This document shows positions 24,241 through 36,360 of a DNA stretch of 64,000 bases, one piece after another (the stretch's first letter is position 1; each line of letters opens with the position of its first letter). The stretch lies in contig JADGJG010000040.1 in NCBI GenBank assembly GCA_027596195.1, forward strand, positions 1 to 64,000. The letters run 5' to 3'. The notes under the pieces were generated by a model. The model ran no database searches. It was not told the DNA's origin and saw nothing but the letters and a program-made list of their open reading frames with translations. The position numbers and the translations under genes are program-made. Source of the DNA: Podochytrium sp. JEL0797. Taxonomy: Eukaryota > Chytridiomycota > Chytridiomycetes > Chytridiales > Chytriomycetaceae.

Positions 24241-24874
24241 AACTCTCGCAATTTTTACTTTTTTATTATAAGATGCGACTCGTGTTCTCTTCGTTCTTTT
24301 CCCCCTTCTTTTCTCTTTATACATTTGAAAACTAAAGTGAAGATACATATTCATTTTGAAAATAAATGGTGTATATTACTTTATTTTTTAAAAAACTCGC
24401 TGTACTCAATTGGGCCATTCCACTCAACCCATTACCTAAGTACTGTCGGAAATTTTTGCTACCCGCCTTCCCCTCCCTTCCCGCACAGTCAAAGCGCGAT
24501 TCACATTACCCCGCATGCACTCACACGAATTGTTGACCGCGCTGCAGTTTCCGGAGAAACTCCTTCGTACCTCCCCTTACGGAGGAGTTCAGCATTTTTC
24601 AGCCACCCATCTCCAATCCTTTTAATTAAAGGGGCCCCGGTCCCTTAATCATTTTACGACCAAAAAAAAATCGCTAACTCGCGCCAGTCGTGACTGTTTG
24701 CTTTTGTCCTCGAGCTTACCACTTTAAGTATGACCGTGACCCCTGCGGGGAACCCTCTCTCCCCCTCCTTCCTCACTGCTCGGGATTCTGACCAAGATTG
24801 GCGTCCCACTTCCAACTGTCTCCCTCTTCTTTATTGAGGACACTGCCAGTCTCCACAACAAGCACAATCGTCAC
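24241..24874. other. Intergenic stretch
   Basis: No gene is seen. An AT-rich 3' flank of the SYLF gene is followed by C-rich sequence, a poly-A9, and small palindromes (TTTTAATTAAA, GGGGCCCC) near 24621-24640. Confidence 0.5.
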
Positions 24875-25485
24875 ATGGACGACGGTGAAAGACACCGGAT
24901 TCTTGGTTGGATCTCCGAACTGGAAGCCATGACACTCGCACCCGAGCAGGTTGAAGACGTTTCCAGTGTCAGCGCCGAAGCCCGCATCGCCGAGGTAAAG
25001 GCCATGATGGAGGAAAGGGAGAAGCTGTTGGCGGCGAGCCATGCTGCACGTGATGCCGATGCTGCCCGGAACGCGGCGAATATGCGCCTTTTTGAAAATC
25101 GCTTGCGTGCGTCGAATCTTGATGCGAAACGGGCTGAATTTCTCTCACAACGTAAGCAATTACTTTTTCAGTATCACCAGGAGCTAATATTCAAAAAACA
25201 GATTCGCACAGTCTTTCCACTCAGGACTTCTGCCATACTCTCTTGAACATGGTGGATTATGGTCGTGCTGTTGTGGTGATTCATGATAACGGGAAGTTTA
25301 ACGTGCACTTGGAAGATGGCGTTTCTCGTCGTATCGTAAAACTTGAGGGTGGGCGCACTTTTCAGGTGTGCACTGCGAAGAAAGGGTGGGTGAGAAATAA
25401 TGGTCCAAGAGGATTTGACCATTGGTGTGTAACTTCTCGTGGCCTCAAGCAATTGCATGAGGGCAATCTTATCACTTTTGGTTAG
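24875..25485 (+). CDS. Unknown small protein, two exons
   Basis: ATG 24875 opens MDDGERHRILGWISELEAM, an acidic, Ala-rich helical segment (HAARDADAARNAAN). A GTAAGC donor at 25152 and an AAACAG acceptor at 25201 join to a second exon (SLSTQDFCHTLLNMVDYGRA). That exon ends GLKQLHEGNLITFG before TAG at 25483-25485, about 187 residues in all. The second half has alternating hydrophobic residues typical of a small beta-rich domain (VVVIHDNGKFNVHLEDGVS). I do not recognise the family. There is no signal peptide or membrane segment. Confidence 0.5.
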
Positions 25486-26051
25486 TCTCATGGAAAAAAA
25501 AGGAAATACTCCGGATGACCTTTTATACAGCCGATGCTCTATCTAATTATAATAGCAATTCGAGCAAGCCGGGCTTATGTGCAACCATGTCGCCGAGGAG
25601 TCAGGGTTGTTGTTTTTGGCTGCAAAGATGGTAGGTCCAAAAGCGGCAAGACTTGTATCGACCAAACACCCCAGTCGCCTCGAACGGCACCCCTCAAACC
25701 GTATCCTTTGGCATCAACCCGCCCCCGTCCTTGATACGCTGGACCACCCCGCCGACACTTACCCAACTGATCTAAAAGATCCGCTTTTCCTGGACATTCT
25801 CCGGACATGCGGCGCCGTCAAACACGCCATCCCGGATGCGGAAACGGAATTCCTCGTGTGGCCGGGAATCATCCAATGAACCCCCAAATCGATCTTCAAA
25901 CGCGTGTCTGTCCGCCACCATCCCCGTCACACGGTCACGAAACTGCCGACTCTTCCACTGTTGCGCCAAACCCAGCACCTATAAGTACAGACATTTATTT
26001 TAAAAACTTCTTTCTTTCTAATACACTTTTTTCTGAAAACCTCTGAAAAAT

Positions 26052-26678
26052 CTATTTCGGCCCCTTTCCAGCGTTCTTTTGGTCCCCTCCCTTTGCTTTC
26101 CCATCGCCATTCTGGCAACAACTCAAAGCAGCATTTTCGGGACGAGAGCACCCGACATGGGAGTCAAAGAAACCGCAATTCTGAACATCGCTTTGCACGC
26201 CTGGCCAACACGCGACATTGCCACCGGCTTTGACGGACTCGGAGCATTGGTTTTGAATCATTGGAACGGCCTTGGCCAACAAGTCTGTGTTGCACTGAGC
26301 CGTCATGATAGCTTTCATACTGGAGCCAATCTGATCGCACTGAGACAGGCAAAGCCCCACGTTAATTGGCTGAGCTTGAGCAGCTGGACAAACCGAAGTG
26401 GCAGCGGCACTGCTGCATGCGTAGCTCAATTGATATTGAAGGCCGTCAAGGTCTGTCGCCGCCGGACAGCCAAAGAATCCAGCCATTGCAGTTGGGTTCA
26501 CTTGAGCCTTGATATACTTATTGAACCCGTCTTCGTTGGTGAAACCGAACTGAGTCGAGGAGATGAAAACTCCGGCAAAGGAGTTGCCGCAGACGGAGCC
26601 GGGAGACAGTTGGAAACAGGGCATTTTTGGAAAGGAGCTTCTGCATTCATTTCCCCCTTCTTCCAATTTTAAACACAC
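26052..26678 (-). CDS. Cys-rich protein, probably secreted, N-terminus unresolved
   Basis: This is a continuous frame on the minus strand. About 200 residues contain 15 or more cysteines in spaced pairs (GLCLSQCDQIGSSM, CNTDLLAKAVPMIQNQC, LSCCQNG). Spacing of this type is seen in fungal frizzled-like/Cys-rich extracellular domains, but I cannot assign a family with confidence. The tail is Lys/Gly-rich and hydrophilic. No signal peptide is visible. An AG at the GAATGCAG near 26649 suggests that the true first exon lies upstream, at higher coordinates, and was not found. MPC at about 26622 is the next Met. Confidence 0.5.
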   Translation of the reverse strand: MCLKLEEGGNECRSSFPKMPCFQLSPGSVCGNSFAGVFISSTQFGFTNEDGFNKYIKAQVNPTAMAGFFGCPAATDLDGLQYQLSYACSSAAATSVCPAAQAQPINVGLCLSQCDQIGSSMKAIMTAQCNTDLLAKAVPMIQNQCSESVKAGGNVACWPGVQSDVQNCGFFDSHVGCSRPENAALSCCQNGDGKAKGGDQKNAGKGPK

Positions 26679-26886
26679 CCATTAGGTCATATTTCGATTT
26701 GGATAAGCTGAAAATAATATTTTTCAGTTTCGGGTGTCGAAACAAAATTTCAAATTTCGCAATTAAGGCACAATGGGTTGGTGTATATCTTCACCAAGAG
26801 GCATAGCAACCCTAACTCCCCCTTTCATGAAAGGAAGTAAAAACGAGAATTTTTTTTGGAACTGAAACCTTAAACTAAGAAAGAAT

Positions 26887-29800
26887 TTAAGCCTGTTTCA
26901 CCAATGCGTTTCTGGCGAATTTCTTAATCAATCTGCTTTCGAAGAAAGGGCTTGATTTGACTTTGGTATGCGTTTGAGTTGGAACTTCGTCAAAATCGAA
27001 CACTTTCGTCCATACGGACTCATTCTTCTTCTTTTGCTTGGGAAACATCGTAGTTGGCTTTTGAAAGGCGGGCTGGGCTTTATCTTTCGAAAAAGTTAGT
27101 AGCGAAATGAAAAATGAAAAGACAACCTTTGAGCTCGACCGCTGGGAAAATTGAGCTTATGCCATCGACAAAGAGTCCGCCCATCGAATTGCGATTGACA
27201 ACAGGTTTCTGAACTTTGGAAGCAGCACCCTTCTGATCCTGGTTCACAAAAATTGAGCTGCCGCCGCCCTGTTGCTTCAATTGCGACTTCATTGTCTTCA
27301 GACCAGAAGCGACGCTATGTTGAAGCGAAGAGCTAGATTTTCCCGACGCGAGCTTCCCAATATTAGCCAATAATTTCAACAGGAATTTTGGCTCTTCAGA
27401 CTTGCTCAAAAATCCGGTCGATTTTGGTTCAGAATTAAATATCGAGCGAAAAGAGTCCGTTTTGGAGCTGGTATATGGCTGATGGCCGGTGACGAGAATG
27501 TCCGAAAGGAAACTTGAGGCAGTCGGGCTCCCAGCAGAAGCGACACGGTATAAATAGTTAAAGAAGTCAGAAATCGCGGCAGAAGATCCATGAGAAGCTG
27601 TTGATTCACCGACAGTCTCTTCGAAAATGCCCTGGAACGAAAATTTGGGGTCCTTGGCGTGTTTGCCCTTGAACAAGCTTGAGAGAAATGCAGATGATGA
27701 TACACTGCCAATAGATTCGAGGTAGTCTAAAAACTTGTCAATGGGCTCTTTGTCGTTGCTTTCACCCAAGGATTGCTGCGCGAAATAATTCGCGAAAATC
27801 TGATCCGCGGCACGCACAGAAGGATCCTTATCTTCTGGAGAAGCCAGAGCTTGGAAAAACTTTTTGATGAGGCCAGCAGCAACCACATTTCCAGATTCGG
27901 AAGCCTTCTTGAGGCTTTGGATCAATGGACTGACGGGTTCGTCGAACCAAGTTTCCTGCACCTTTTCTGAAGAGAAATTTGACCAAATACTCTCCAAAAA
28001 GGGCTCAGAATCTAATGAAACTTGTTTGTCCATGTCGAAGAGGCTTGTTAATAAAGTCTCCGCGGATTTGCTCCCTTTGATGGCAGCATTCGCCATTGAA
28101 CTCAGCAGGCTTGCCGCACCCAACGACTCGCGAGACGACGCTTCATAGTTTTGGTTGACAAAGAATCCTTTCAGTCCTCCAGCGCCTGGTGCTTGCTTGG
28201 TCGTTTCCTTGGGCACTTTGTCTGAAGTAAAAATTGGCCGCTTCTGAAACTCGCGACTTGAGGAAGGAGGATGTTGTCCAACCAAATAGTTGCTGAGCTC
28301 GGATTTGACCCGTTTGAACGCTGAAGTCATGTTACGCGAGATGGATGAAGAGGGATTCTCCAAAGAAACTCGAGAAATGTCGGATAATACTCCAACAAAA
28401 TCGTCAGCAAATATGGAGCCGTGGTTGTTTGGGCGTGTGATATTCGAAGACACTAACAATTCTGCGAGCAATCCTGCAGAAGCTGGATTTCCTCTCGCGC
28501 TTGACTTGGTCAAATAATTGACAAACTGGGAAATCGGAGAGATGTGGATGGACTGCACCCTGTCTTTCTCTAGGGCATCCGTGAAAATAGAGTCAAATGA
28601 AGCCGGCTGATAGTTTGATTTTCCATTGACAAGAATGTCACTCAGCGAGCTCGCAAATGAGGCCGCTGGACGACTTCCCGATTGAACTAAGCCCTTCACG
28701 AAGCTTAAAAACGATTCAACGGCGTCACCACTGGTCCCACTTTTCTCAGACTCGAAATATTCACGAAAGACTTGAGAATCCAGCTTTGAAGAGCTGCTGG
28801 GCCCACTCATGGTCAATGCATTAAAGAATTTTCTTAAAACTTCGGAGGCCAACACGTCGCCGTATCCGATGGATGACTTGAGACCCAAAACCAACGGAGC
28901 TACTGGCTCTTGTTGAACCCATACGTTTTGATTATCTTGGTTCAACTTGTTCACAATTTTGGCCAAGGGAGGTTCCGTCTTTTGAGAAACGAGCTTGTCG
29001 AAAAAAGTCAACTTCGACAACAGAGCCTCGGCAGCATCGCTTCCTTGAATTGCTGCCTTTTCAAGAGACCCAAGCAAGCCGGCAGTTTCGGCCTCGGGAT
29101 TTGGCTGAGTCGCAAGTTTTGCGGTTTGGTCAACGAAGAACCCGTTCAAAATGTTTCCTGATTCTCGCGCGCTCATGATTTTATCCCACTTGGACTTGAT
29201 AACCTCGATAGAATTTTTGTCTGTAGAAATGAATTTAAATCGATGACTTCCAAAAAATATGACGACAAACATGTGATTTCCGAACTGGATTTGAAAGCGG
29301 TAGAGTCGGCTGGAAAAGTGACAAATGACTTCTTGATACTGGAAAGTGTGGATTCCATACCCTTTTGTTCAGGTTTGCTTGGATTGTCGAAGGAAAAAGT
29401 CGATATGCTTTTCAAGAGATCAAGCGCGCGAGTCTTCGGAAACAACGATTCTGGGTCATATTCTTGAGGAATAAAGATCGGGCCATTTGAATCTTTGTAC
29501 TCTTTTGTGGACACGAGCATTTCTGCAAGAAGGCCGGTCGAAGCAGTGTTTCCGTGACTGCTCATTCGAGAAATGTAATTCACAAAATCCTTCAAGCCAG
29601 ATCCGAAAACTGATTCGGACGTTGAGTAGTCGCGAATTGAATCTGTAAACATGGATCGAAAATTGACGGGCTCATTGCTGCGTCTGGTGTTTCCGTTCAA
29701 GAAGACTTCGTTCATGAATGTTTTCGCCGACTTGCTTCCACGTCTCATCAGCCCTTCAACGAATTTCAAAAATTCATCCATCGGCTCGGCGTCATGCGTT

Positions 29801-31725
29801 GGGTTTTTCTTGGTCTCTTCAAAATAATCATTGAAGACTTCCTTGGCAGCTTTCTGCTCCGACTTTGACTCCGAGCTGACCAAAGTTCCAAAAAAGCTAC
29901 GCAAAAGACTGGATGCGACAGAGTCGCCTTGAGCCACAGCATTTTGAATGCTCAACAAAAGAGGCGCGACTGGCTCGTATTCTTGCTCTCGAAGGATTGG
30001 CATTTTATCGATGACCGCGGAGAGTTTTGGATCCGAGCCCTTTGAAGCCATCTTGTCGAAAAGAGAAAGCTTTGAAAAGAGGTAGTTTGCAGCTTGATTC
30101 CCTTGAGTGGCCGCGCTTTTCAAGGATTTTAGAAGTCGAGCGTCCTCGAGGTCCTCTGATTCATGAGAATGAAACTTGTTGGAATCTTCAAACATGAAAG
30201 ACGTCCACGATTCAGCCTGTTGTGGCTTCGCGAAGGGGGCTTCGGCTCTTGTCACTGGACTTTCGGTGTTCTTGGGTCTATCCGGTTGCTTTTCACGCTG
30301 GGATCTTGGTGTCTGGGTGACAAAGATGTTTGGTGCAAAATCCACCAGTTGAGAAAAAATATCAGCCGAAGACGAGCTCCCTTGGTTTGTAGCGCGAAGC
30401 AAATAATCCTTGAAAGAGTTCACTTCCGTGTCATGAAGCTGCTCCCCACCGAAATCAACAAAAATGTTTCCAGTGTCTCTGAAAGACCCGCCTTTTGGTG
30501 GTTTGCCGAGATTGGCGAGAAACTCTTTTGCCTTAACCCCGCCTGTTTTTGTAAAGTTGAGAAATCCGCTCAACGATGCAGGTCCGCTGGTGTCCTTGTC
30601 CGCCTCCTCAAAGTAGCTAGCAAAAATCTTGCCGTCATCTTTTCCGGCAGGAGTGTTTGGGCTGGCCAGAACAGTCATGAACTTGGACAGAATCGAGTTG
30701 GAAAGGTTATTCTTTGTGTCTTGCAGAGATTTCAAGAATGGACTGACTGGCTCGATTTCTTGCTCGAAATAATCCATGTCCTCGAAGATTTTCCAGTTTC
30801 CTTTGGGAAAGAGAGAGGCAAGGGGTTTTTGAACGGATTTGGCTGTTTCTTTCGGAGATTGGTGCACGTGAGGTTCCGTTGTTGCCGACGACGACGAATA
30901 CGCAGAAGACGCGGAAGAGAGCTCTTCGTCAATAGAAACCAATCTTCTGAGCAATCGAGCCGAAGCAACGCTCCCTTTTTTGTTTTGTTTTAGTCGGTTT
31001 CAAATAGGAAAAAATGCTAAATCTCACCTTTGGTCGCGGACTTGTACAGCGCCGACAACACTTTCGCAATATCCTCATCGTTCGCACTCGTTGGAGCAGA
31101 ACTCAAAATCCCGCTTGAAGTTGGTGACTTGTCGAATTTACCAGAGTTCTCGGGCAAGGACTTTTGATTTCCAGAATCTTTTACAACCCGGTTGGCCAAG
31201 AAGGAAAATAATGGGGCCTCGAGTTCGGCGGGAGTCGGTTGAAACTCTTGCTTGTCGAAGATTTCGCCGAAAAATGCGGTATGTTTCCCGTTGGATTTAT
31301 CCAGGACTCTCCATTGGTTCTGGGGCTCTAGTTATGTCCAGCAAATTGTTAGACGCCTAATGTTTCAATTCTTCGATGCTTACTTTCGCGTTTTGGCTCC
31401 ACTTTCACGGCGTTTCCGCCAACAAACAACTTTTGCGCCACTTGGGGAAGCGAGGCAAAGATATCTCCAGGGTGAAACTGCTCCTTTTCGGTTATCTTTT
31501 CTTGTCCCGCCGTGATGCTTTCTTTGTCGAAAACGTAATCGAACGAAGCCACGTTTTCGAAACCGCGCCCCTCACTTCCAAACTTTTCATAAAATACGAC
31601 ATAGAGTATTGCTGAGCGAGAGTTAACATTTCGCGGTGTAACAAAAAGAATAGGGCTCTACCTCCAATAATCAGCACAAAACGCGCCAATTGCAAAGAAC
31701 TGACGATCTTTGGTTGGTCGGACAT
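26887..31725 (-). CDS. Giant membrane-anchored tandem-repeat protein
   Basis: ATG at 31725 starts MSDQPKIVSSLQLARFVLII. A splice at about 31660-31612 continues the hydrophobic helix (GGAILYVVFYEK), giving one N-terminal membrane anchor. Further introns at about 31331-31379, 30991-31024, 29219-29271 and 27082-27126 keep phase, and the protein ends at 26887 (about 1,600 residues). After a linker come about four tandem units of ~330 residues, beginning near 30790 (partial), 30197, 29140 and 28155. Each contains several helical modules of the form F-L-x-x-L...G...A...L-L-x-x-L, for example PLVLGLKSSIGYGDVLASEV and SFLSFVKGLVQSGSRPAASF. Spacers are rich in Ser and charged residues. The C-terminus is basic. 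I know no family. It is probably a type II or signal-anchored scaffold. Neighbours on both upstream sides are related. Confidence 0.7.
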
Positions 31726-31947
31726 GTAAATCTTGAATCTTGTGGACAGAGATCAGCGATGAAAGGCGACACAGTAAAAGCACTCGTCAAACACACCTCT
31801 GTATATGACGCGTCGTCAATGGCGCACAAAAGCTTTTCCAATTTTTCAAATTTGATTGTCCCTGGGAACCACACAACATGAGCCAATCAGAGGGTTTGTC
31901 AAAATTCATTGTTCCAAAAAAAGAGAAAAAGAGAAAAAGAGATAAGG

Positions 31948-32885
31948 TTAAACAAGAACATTCTTCTTGGCCATTTTCCAAGCCTTCTTGGCGCTCTTGA
32001 ACCATTCCGAATGAGAAGCTTGAAAATCTCTCAAGTACACACTCGGCTCATGAGCGGGCTCATTTTTCACTTCGCGTTGCTTTCCCGCCACAAACACTGA
32101 CAAAAAAGATTCGGGAATCGGAATCGACGCGTACTTGCGCTGACTCAGAAATTGCGCCAATCTGTCAATCGGCTCCGCTCCACGCTCAGTCACTGAACTG
32201 CCTTTCCCACTCGAACTGTCCATGAAACCGGCAAAGACTGGGGACTTTACTGCTTCACGCTGATTCTGCTTGCTTCTGAAAAAGCTATCAGCCCATTTGT
32301 CCATGGCCGAGTCGTCGTTCTCATTCTGTTCGACCATAGGGGTTTCAACGCGCTTGATCGCCTCGCGCAGAGCGTGTTTGTATTGCTCAAGCTGTGCACG
32401 CAGCTCATGCACCTCAAGGACCAAACTGTCAATTGGGTCGACATTCGCCTTGGGACTCGGTGTTTCAAAAACGCTTGCGCGTGTTTCACGCTTAGACTCG
32501 ATCTCTTTGTGCTCAAGTGGACCTTGATCCGCGTTCACGTGAATCGTTGTAACCTGTTCAATCCACTTTTTCGATTCCGGCGAAAGGTATTCAAATGGAC
32601 TCGCCGCAGGTGGGACGCGCTCGAAATTCTCGGAACCTCCTTGGTCAAAGATGGCGTGGCGATCAAACACGTAATTGAGAGCCGTTTCAAGGGTCAGGTT
32701 TGACATCGAGATTCCGCCATGAGCTGCCGCGCTCAAGTTTTCGAACATGAAAGCGTATCCACCGGCTGTTTTTTCACTGGTCAGACCTATATCAAAGGGT
32801 GCCAATTGAAAGCATCGTACCGATAATAATGAGAACGAGCCCGATAAAGTGGAGAGCGGCTGGCGCGGAACCTGCTTTGGACATT
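31948..32885 (-). CDS. Membrane-anchored protein related to its neighbours
   Basis: ATG at 32885 starts MSKAGSAPAALHFIGLVLII, a signal anchor. A 34-base intron (about 32788-32821) joins to GLTSEKTAGGYAFMFENLS. The ~300-residue protein has a central coiled-coil (LVLEVHELRAQLEQYKHAL). Its C-terminal third resembles one repeat module of the large downstream protein: EPIDRLAQFLSQRK here against EPIDKFLDYLES there. Its early segment ALNYVFDRHAIFDQG also parallels SFDYVFDKESITAGQ of that protein. The function is unknown. It lies about 220 bases upstream of the giant gene on the same strand, as expected for a tandem gene family. Confidence 0.65.
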
Positions 32886-33035
32886 TTGTGTCGAAATCTA
32901 AAAATGGGTGAAAAGGAGGCGCCAGAGAACAAATAGAATCAGCGAAGCAAAAACGATTGGTCTTTTAATGATTCGCCATCTGGCCGATAGATAAGAAAAA
33001 TAGAGTGAAGAAATATGAAACGCGTGCACTCGAAT

Positions 33036-34833
33036 TCATTCGTGGGGCTGATGAACCAACACCGCATTGGCCTGATCTTTGAGGAACTCGAGAAATGGAG
33101 AGATTATTGCCAATGCTGGGCTCTCGATAAACTCAGACTCGCTCTCAACTTGATCCTCGGTCTCTTGAACTTGCACCCGCGGGTCAGTCGAGCCGACATT
33201 CTCACATCCACCATTCTCCTTAATAACTTGAAGAATAATTTCCGCCGTGTGCGACTTTCCGAACGTCACCGCCTGCCTCAATTGTTCAATCTGCGCACAA
33301 GCTTCGTCCATATCCGCACTTCGAATCTGAGAGGCCCAACCCGTTTCAGAAGCTCTGATTTCATTCTCAGTAGCCTCTCTTTCAGAAACGAGGGTATCCC
33401 ATTCCACCAAAGATTCACGCTCTTGCGAGTTAGCCGATTCGCAGCTCCTCGCGTCGCCTTGATGAACCACTTTCTCGGCCAACTCCACAACCAGCTCCTC
33501 GACACGCACAAACCGCTTCAACAGCTCCACAAAATCTCCATCAGTTTGAATCAAAACCTCCCGGGATATTGAATCCACAGATTCCCTAGAATGGTCCCGC
33601 ACCTTCGCCTTGGACACATCGACACGGTCGGATTCTACTTGCACCTCCACATCAGATTGAACATTCTCAGCCACAGGAACTTGCTCCAAAATCGGTTCGC
33701 TCTGCTTGCCATGAGGCTCGTCATTTTCGAAATTCTGCGCGCGGAAGATGGACCAACGGTTTGCACCCTCTTCCTTCCCTTGTCGCGTTTCGTCTTGCTT
33801 GATGAGACTCGGCTTTTTCGTTTCTTCCCGGCCTTGTGCATGCTGATCGTGAAATAAGGACATCCACCCACTTCCTCCGGGATTCCCGCCCTCCTTTTCC
33901 TCCTCACTCTTCTTGCCAGCGACCTCCTTTTGTTGACTTTCTTTCCCATCCCCCCCTTTCTTCACCTCATTCCACCCACCCGCACCCACCTTCTCCTTCT
34001 TGCCTCCTTCCCCAGCACCCTCCACGTCACCACCCTGACCAGGAAACACAGACCACCCATTCGTCTCGCCTCCCCCAACCTTCTTCTCCCCACCCGCGCT
34101 CATTTCCCGGGAATCCTCCTTACCGCGTTGACGACCACGGAACCCCGTCCAAACACTTTTTTCCACCGTTTTGGGACTCGTTTGAGCTACTCCTCCAGCT
34201 CCAGGACTCGTTCCCGTCGCGAGCAAATAGGAACTCGTTGACGCCGCGGTGGTGGTCGGAGCCGCCACCGATTGTGCCGGCCAAATCAGTTTGATAGCTC
34301 CACTGCTTCTCAAGACATAGATGAAAGCTGGATATAAAAGAAAACAAGCTGTTACTTTTGGGTAGAAATTAAAAAAAAAAAACGAAGGGCTCCTCACTCG
34401 ACACGAGAATGAAATACGCCGCCGCGTCCATCAAATAATTCAACGGCGTTGTGACACCCGTTTTCTGTTTCACAGTCTCTATTGCGTTACTCTTCAAACC
34501 CGGTTGATGCTGTTTTACCGCTGGTGGTGACGACGATGACGAGACAGGCCCCTCTGCCCTCGATTCCACCCCCAACACGCTCCCACGCGTTTCTTCATCG
34601 CGCCCGCCATCGCGTCCAACCCGCGATCTAGCCACCTCTCTCGTTGCACCACCTCCTTCCCCAGGAAACGCGTCACTGATTTCCACTTGCGGGGATCGAC
34701 TCGTAACCGGCGTGATGGACCGCGATCGCGTTTGCTTCAAAATGCGGTGCAACTCTTCTTTGGCGGTAGAATCTGGGACGGGCGTGGATGTGGAGTGAGT
34801 TCCAAAGTGTGGTGGGACAGTCGCGCCAGACAT
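33036..34833 (-). CDS. Membrane-anchored low-complexity protein, third member of cluster
   Basis: ATG at 34833 starts MSGATVPPHFGTHSTS. An arginine/Ser/Gly-rich ~140-residue N-terminus leads to a hydrophobic helix split by an intron (about 34327-34396): YLMDAAAYFILVS, then FIYVLRSSGAIKLIW. The following ~430 residues are Gly/Lys/Glu-rich with repeated short motifs ending in W-S-x-F or W-x-x-F (NGWSVFPGQ, NRWSIFRAQ, SGWMSLFHDQ). A coiled-coil comes next (VELLKRFVRVEELVVELAEK). The last 25 residues (ISPFLEFLKDQANAVL) look like a single module of the giant repeat protein. About 570 residues in all. Function unknown. It is distinct from its two downstream neighbours in having a long cytosolic-type N-terminus. 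Confidence 0.6.
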
Positions 34834-34924
34834 GATTTTTGGAAAATGATTTTGATTGGCACACACAAGAAAAATTTGCACACACAATAGATGCGCGTCA
34901 CCCTCCACACGCAAAACCACAACT

Positions 34925-36360
34925 ACTTATACGGATGCGCCCGATGCCCCTTCCCCTGCTGACCCCCGGCATACGAGGCTCCATACGCCCCACCCGGCGC
35001 CGCAACCTGTGCCTGCTGTGGATACCCCGGATATCCCGGCGCCGGAGCCGGATACGCATACGCTTGTGGTTGTTGCGAAGGGTACCCCGCAGTAGGAGCA
35101 GCAGAAGGGTATCCCACCGCCGCCGCCGCAGCGACAGGAGCAGCGCCTGCATATCTTGATTGCGCCGGTGGTTGCGCGTAAGCCGCTGCGGCCGCGTACT
35201 GGTTAATTTGGGGGTATCCAGAAGGAGGTTGCTGAGTATAAGCTTGCGAGGGAACGTATGATCCAGCAGGTCCGTATCCGACACGTTCAGAAGACTGAGG
35301 CGGGGGAATGTATCCGTTGTAAGAAGAAGTCGGGGCGGGAACAGGAGGAGGCGCGGCGCCCGGTTGCTGAGGCGCATAGTATCCAACAGCGGCAGCCACT
35401 TCGGCGGGAACCATCACCATTCCCGTTGGTTGAGGAAGAGTCGGACGCGAACTACCGGCTGCAGAGGGGGGAGGGTACGGAGCAGCATATTGTGACGTCG
35501 AGGGGCGGTAACTGTCGGATTGCTGCCCACCGCCATAGCGCTCTCGTCTGTCGTATTCGATTCGAGGGCGGTATTCTCTGCCTCCAGAATCTGATTCACG
35601 GCTTCTATAACCACCACCACCACCACCGCCTCCGCGACGTGGGGCGCCAGGTTCGCGAAGAGTGCCGGGGGGAGGAGGTGGCGGGATTTCGTACGGGTTC
35701 GAGAGACGCTGGTTGCGGAAGTGCTCGTCAAATTGCGGGTTCACGGCTTTGAGTTTGGGGGTAGCCTTCTTAAGGTCAATCTGTGAAACATGAAAAAAAA
35801 GGGTCAAAACAACACGGCGAAAAAAAGAGATTTGCAAAACGCACCCTTCTTCCATTCAACACAAACTGGTTTCTACTCTGCTCTTCCAACACACGTTCCA
35901 ACGTCTCCTCAGTGTCGAACGCAACAAACCCGAACCCACGACTCGCTTTGGTGTTGTTGTCCAGCATCTGATACGCCTCTGTGACGTTTCCAAAAGGCGC
36001 AAACAGGGCGTGGATGTCCGCATCACTCACACCGCCCGCTATGCCTCCAATAAAGAGCTTCGTCGCGTGCTGGGGCGGGATAAAACGGTCTCTCGATTCG
36101 CCCGTCTTGGGCACGGCACGTTTGATTTCAACCTGAAAGCAGAATGAGATTGCAGCCCAATATTGATAGAATATTCGGGAATAACTTACCGGCTTTCCGT
36201 CAATTTCGTGGCGCAATGTCAGACAGTGTTCGAGCATCGCACGTTCGCGGAACACGACGAATCCAAAGCAGCGCGACTTGAGAGTTTCTGGCTCTCTCAT
36301 GACCATCGCATCGTCCACGATTCCGAAGCGGTTGAAGTATTCTCCGAGCGAAGCTGAAAG
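34925..36360 (-). CDS. RRM RNA-binding protein (hnRNP A/B / Hrp1 type), 5' end not found
   Basis: Minus-strand exons at about 36187-36354, 35847-36133 and 34925-35781 encode the second half of RRM1 (SRCFGFVVF is RNP1), a complete RRM2 (KLFIGGIAGGVSD is RNP2; SRGFGFVAF is RNP1), then an Arg/Gly-rich block (GGGGGGGGYRSRES). A ~200-residue tail rich in Tyr/Pro/Gln/Ala follows. This architecture fits nuclear mRNA-binding proteins for 3' end processing or export (Hrp1/Musashi-like). The RNP2 strand of RRM1 should sit in an upstream exon, which I could not find up to 37150. Either a long intron separates it or the sequence is missing. A short open exon at about 36893-36961 (AYRDRDHHRGGPGREAVRYH) with a GTAAAT donor may be part of the 5' end. 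Confidence 0.75.
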
